DNA of 23,672 nt, from contig JAEZLZ010000056.1 of the NCBI GenBank assembly GCA_023415055.1, forward strand, positions 1 to 23,672, given 5' to 3'. Source of the stretch: Bacillota bacterium. GTDB lineage: Bacteria > Bacillota > Clostridia > Lachnospirales > Lachnospiraceae. Positions within the stretch are counted from its first letter, which is position 1. Each line of letters starts with the position of its first letter. The notes beneath the pieces were generated by a model that worked only from the letters and a program-made list of their open reading frames with translations, had not been told where the DNA came from and ran no database searches. This document shows positions 21,626-23,672 of the stretch, piece after piece. The translations under genes and the position numbers were made by a program.

Positions 21626-22816
21626 CTATTTATACGGACGCTTACAGACAAAGATCCCTGCCTCCTTGGTGATACGAAAGCCTTTCTTCGTCTTCTGCTC
21701 GACAAAGGTACGAAATTCCTTATGATTGTCCAACAGGTATTGATTCTGATTGCCATGACAGGATAGAATATATTCGATTAAGGGCTCGGCCTGTGTCACG
21801 ATAAGCTCATCGGGATAGAGAAGCTGCCTTACCTCATCAAAATAAGGGCCCAGAAGCTGAGAACCATTCTGCAGTCCGAACCGATCATAGAGAATATCCG
21901 CAGAAAGTGAGATACGGTTATCGTAGCTCTTCACCAGCTGACTGATCTCCTTCATATGATTAGCGCTATAGGTACTGCACACAAGGCTGCCGCCTGGTTT
22001 CAGGACCCGGGCGATCTCAGAAGATACCTGTGAGATATCACTGCAGTAGAAGAGCAGATGATTCGCAATAACCACATCAAAGCTGTTATTCGGATAAGGA
22101 ATATGGTGGCAGTCAAAGACCTGATAGGTAAAGCGGGAATCCTTCGGCCCGATTGCTCTCTTGGCATCACGAAGCATCCCCTCAGAGATATCGGAGAGGA
22201 CCACGGCAAGATCAGCGGGCCAAAGAGAGCGGTTCTCAGACCAAAGTGCTCCGCTTCCGCAGCCTAATTCAAGAATTTGCTGACCCGGCTGTATATTACA
22301 TTGCTCATATATCCAGGGAAACCAACCAAGCTCATTCTTCGAATAAAGTCGGTGCAGATTGATCCTGGCTGCGACATTACTGGCATTTTGATACTGGATC
22401 TTCAGACTCTTCTCAATATTGGTCAAGTGGATCAGCTTAAGCATCTGACTCCAATCGATGTTATGCTCTGACTCAAGGGCGAAAGCAGTATCCTTAATCG
22501 CCTCCTCAGCCAAATGTAATTGTTCGATGCGATCCTGAACCAGCTTAAGCTGAAGCTTCAGGGATCGGAGCAGGACCTGAGGATCTGTGTCCTGGATGGT
22601 CATATCTCGAATATCCTCCAGAGAGAAGCCCAGAACCTTGAAAAGAAGTATCTGCTGCAGCCTTGCCAAGTCCGAATCGGAATAATAACGAGTTCCGGAG
22701 GGACTTACCTCAGAGGGCTTAAGAATATTCTGCTTATCATAAAAACGTATGGTGCGAATGGATACATGCGCCATACGAGCAAATTCACCGGAGGTATAGT
22801 AACCGGAAGGCTTCAT
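21626..22816 (-). CDS. MerR-family regulator fused to a SAM-dependent methyltransferase
   Basis: 396 residues. Residues 1-72 are a MerR winged helix-turn-helix (YYTSGEFARMAHVSIRTIRF, then YYSDSDLARLQQI and LGFSLEDI). Residues 75-115 are the usual dimerising coiled coil. From about 150 a class I methyltransferase fold follows, with motif I ILELGCGSGALW (181-192), a downstream acidic LSDISEGML, the NSFDVVIANHLLFY strand and LKPGGSLVCSTYS. In MerR proteins the C-terminal domain senses the signal. Here it would be a methyltransferase domain, which may act as a SAM or metabolite sensor or be an active enzyme. The ribosome binding site is AGAGAGG upstream of ATG 22816. It lies upstream of rfbB on the same strand, and rfbB has a promoter of the form MerR proteins use. 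Confidence 0.88.
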   Translation of the reverse strand: MKPSGYYTSGEFARMAHVSIRTIRFYDKQNILKPSEVSPSGTRYYSDSDLARLQQILLFKVLGFSLEDIRDMTIQDTDPQVLLRSLKLQLKLVQDRIEQLHLAEEAIKDTAFALESEHNIDWSQMLKLIHLTNIEKSLKIQYQNASNVAARINLHRLYSKNELGWFPWIYEQCNIQPGQQILELGCGSGALWSENRSLWPADLAVVLSDISEGMLRDAKRAIGPKDSRFTYQVFDCHHIPYPNNSFDVVIANHLLFYCSDISQVSSEIARVLKPGGSLVCSTYSANHMKEISQLVKSYDNRISLSADILYDRFGLQNGSQLLGPYFDEVRQLLYPDELIVTQAEPLIEYILSCHGNQNQYLLDNHKEFRTFVEQKTKKGFRITKEAGIFVCKRPYK

Positions 22817-22876
22817 GATGGGGGACCTCTCTTTCGTTTGATTTTGATCTGCTTATGACATTTTAATCATATTAGT

Positions 22877-22905
22877 ATTATAATAAGAAATAACTCTGCA
22901 AACAA
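22877..22905 (-). promoter_or_regulatory. Promoter of the MerR-methyltransferase gene
   Basis: On the minus strand TTGTTT (22900-22905), 17 bases, TATAAT (22877-22882). The spacer is of normal length and carries no dyad like that upstream of rfbB, so control of this gene by its own product is not suggested by the layout. Confidence 0.6.
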
Positions 22906-22973
22906 TACTTTTCATAGAAAGAAAATATGGTCCAAAAAATGGCTAATAAACTGTTTTTCAGCAAGAAAACAAC

Positions 22974-23002
22974 TTGACACACCCGGTAACATGTAATATA
23001 AT
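22974..23002 (+). promoter_or_regulatory. Consensus promoter of rplM-rpsI
   Basis: TTGACA (22974-22979), 17 bases, TATAAT (22997-23002): a perfect vegetative promoter. Transcription would start near 23009, leaving a leader of about 150 bases. Confidence 0.9.
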
Positions 23003-23008
23003 TATGAA

Positions 23009-23161
23009 TCGTGACGTGAGAATACTTGAGCCAAAGCCCCGGTAACGGTATTTGAGATCGTGAAGAGAATAGAATGGTTCAAAGCAGTGTTTTATCAGGA
23101 CACTGACCACCATTAAAAAAGATAATAATTCGAGAACACATTTTCATAAGGAGGTAAACCG
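23009..23161 (+). promoter_or_regulatory. Structured leader of the L13-S9 operon
   Basis: The leader contains a two-part hairpin: AATGGT (23073-23078) with ACCATT (23109-23114), and inside it CAGTGT (23085-23090) with ACACTG (23100-23105). Upstream is a smaller possible stem in which AATAC and GTATT enclose a CCGGTAACGG hairpin. The main hairpin is followed by A, not T, so it is not a terminator. Leaders of rplM-rpsI in Firmicutes are known places of ribosomal-protein feedback (the L13 leader class); I cannot confirm that this one fits that class. The AAGGAGG ribosome binding site is at 23149-23155. Confidence 0.5.
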
Positions 23162-23596
23162 ATGAAAAGTTTTATGGCTAGTCCGGCAACAATTGAAAGA
23201 AAATGGTACGTAGTTGATGCTACAGGACATACATTAGGTCGTCTCACTTCAGAGATCGCAGCAATTTTAAGAGGCAAGAATAAGCCTACTTTCACACCTC
23301 ATATTGACACAGGTGATTATGTAATAGTTGTGAATGCAGACAAGATTAAGGTTACAGGTAAGAAGATGGCTCAGAAGATTTACTACAATCACTCCGATTA
23401 TCCGGGTGGTATGAGAGAGACTACTTTAGCTGAGTTGATGGCTAAGGACTCTACCGAAGTAATCAGACTTGCAGTAAAGGGAATGCTTCCCAAGGGACCC
23501 TTAGGAAGATCCATGATCACAAAATTACATGTATTCTCTGGCGCAGAGCACACACATGCAGCTCAGAAGCCGGAAGTATTAGAGATTAAATATTAA
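23162..23596 (+). CDS. rplM: Large-subunit ribosomal protein L13
   Basis: 144 residues, the normal length for bacterial L13 (uL13), an early-assembling 23S rRNA-binding protein. Family landmarks are present in order: KWYVVDATGHTLGRLTSEIA, LRGKNKPTFTPH, DTGDYVIVVNADKIKVTGKK, KIYYNHSDYPGG, and the highly conserved AVKGMLPKGPLGR. A strong AAGGAGG site precedes the ATG. It is followed after 28 bases by rpsI, the usual pairing. Confidence 0.98.
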   Translation: MKSFMASPATIERKWYVVDATGHTLGRLTSEIAAILRGKNKPTFTPHIDTGDYVIVVNADKIKVTGKKMAQKIYYNHSDYPGGMRETTLAELMAKDSTEVIRLAVKGMLPKGPLGRSMITKLHVFSGAEHTHAAQKPEVLEIKY

Positions 23597-23624
23597 TCAG
23601 AGAGGTTGAAAGGAGGAAATAACA

Positions 23625-23672
23625 TTGGCTAAAGCAAGATATTACGGAACTGGAAGAAGAAAGAGCAGTATT
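23625..23672 (+). CDS. rpsI: Small-subunit ribosomal protein S9, N-terminus only
   Basis: A TTG start at 23625 behind AGGAGG (23611-23616) opens MAKARYYGTGRRKSSI before the window ends; the GTGRRKS block is characteristic of S9 (uS9). The TTG start is supported by the correct spacing to the ribosome binding site and by the family N-terminus. Confidence 0.95.
   Translation, partial: MAKARYYGTGRRKSSI

Noticed and set aside
23073..23114. Hairpin before rplM as a terminator.
   Set aside because: It is followed by a run of A, not T, on the transcribed strand; a leader structure is more likely.
1..23672. CRISPR arrays, tRNA or rRNA genes, phage attachment sites.
   Set aside because: No regularly spaced repeats, no tRNA- or rRNA-like stretches and no integrase were seen on either strand.

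Overview
The window looks like chromosome of a low-GC Firmicute, most likely a clostridial anaerobe of the Lachnospiraceae type. The basis is the A+T-rich composition, strong AAGGAGG ribosome binding sites, consensus TTGACA/TATAAT promoters, and the form of the L13 and S9 ribosomal proteins at the right edge. The assignment is an inference from protein style, not from a search.

Layout. (1) 1-924: the end of an IS66-type insertion sequence cuts a glucose-1-phosphate thymidylyltransferase gene (rfbA), removing about 34 N-terminal residues that include the nucleotide-binding signature. (2) 1106-8750: cell-envelope genes. They encode an LCP (LytR-CpsA-Psr) ligase, a secreted Ig-like surface protein with a strong promoter of its own, a short membrane-anchored protein, a class-D-like sortase, a polytopic membrane protein, and a CpsB/CpsC/CpsD tyrosine-phosphorylation set, closed by an intrinsic terminator. 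(3) 8864-15583: a peptide-modification island. It holds a leftward nucleotidyltransferase (NTP_transf_5 type) and a rightward operon of ABC exporter, PqqD-like recognition protein, radical SAM/SPASM enzyme, a 101-residue candidate precursor peptide, an HPr-kinase-like protein and an S26-type peptidase. (4) 15613-20214: a second polysaccharide-control module (CpsB paralogue, DUF5011-like surface protein, two fused Wzz/tyrosine kinases). It follows the island with short gaps and ends at a strong stem-loop. (5) 20335-22816, leftward: rfbB (dTDP-glucose 4,6-dehydratase) and a MerR-methyltransferase fusion. (6) 22974-23672: rplM-rpsI with promoter and structured leader.

How it may work together. 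LCP, sortase, chain-length proteins and tyrosine kinases/phosphatases form a toolkit for making and attaching surface polysaccharide; the rfbA and rfbB genes point to dTDP-sugars. The most distinctive part is the radical SAM peptide island. Its accessory proteins (PqqD-like, HPr-kinase-like, NTP_transf_5, ABC exporter) are those of the phosphorylated lasso peptide (paeninodin) type, but the lasso cyclase and transglutaminase-like protease are absent. A radical SAM/SPASM enzyme and a Ser/His signal-peptidase-like protein stand in their place. The candidate precursor has a YxxP leader motif and ends in a serine, the position known to be phosphorylated in paeninodin. Its genes lie in what appears to be one transcription unit with an exopolysaccharide kinase module.

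Regulatory finds include a promoter followed by an intrinsic terminator ahead of the peptide operon, and a 19-bp-spacer promoter with an internal dyad upstream of rfbB. The latter is the classic layout of a MerR-activated promoter and lies next to a MerR-methyltransferase gene.
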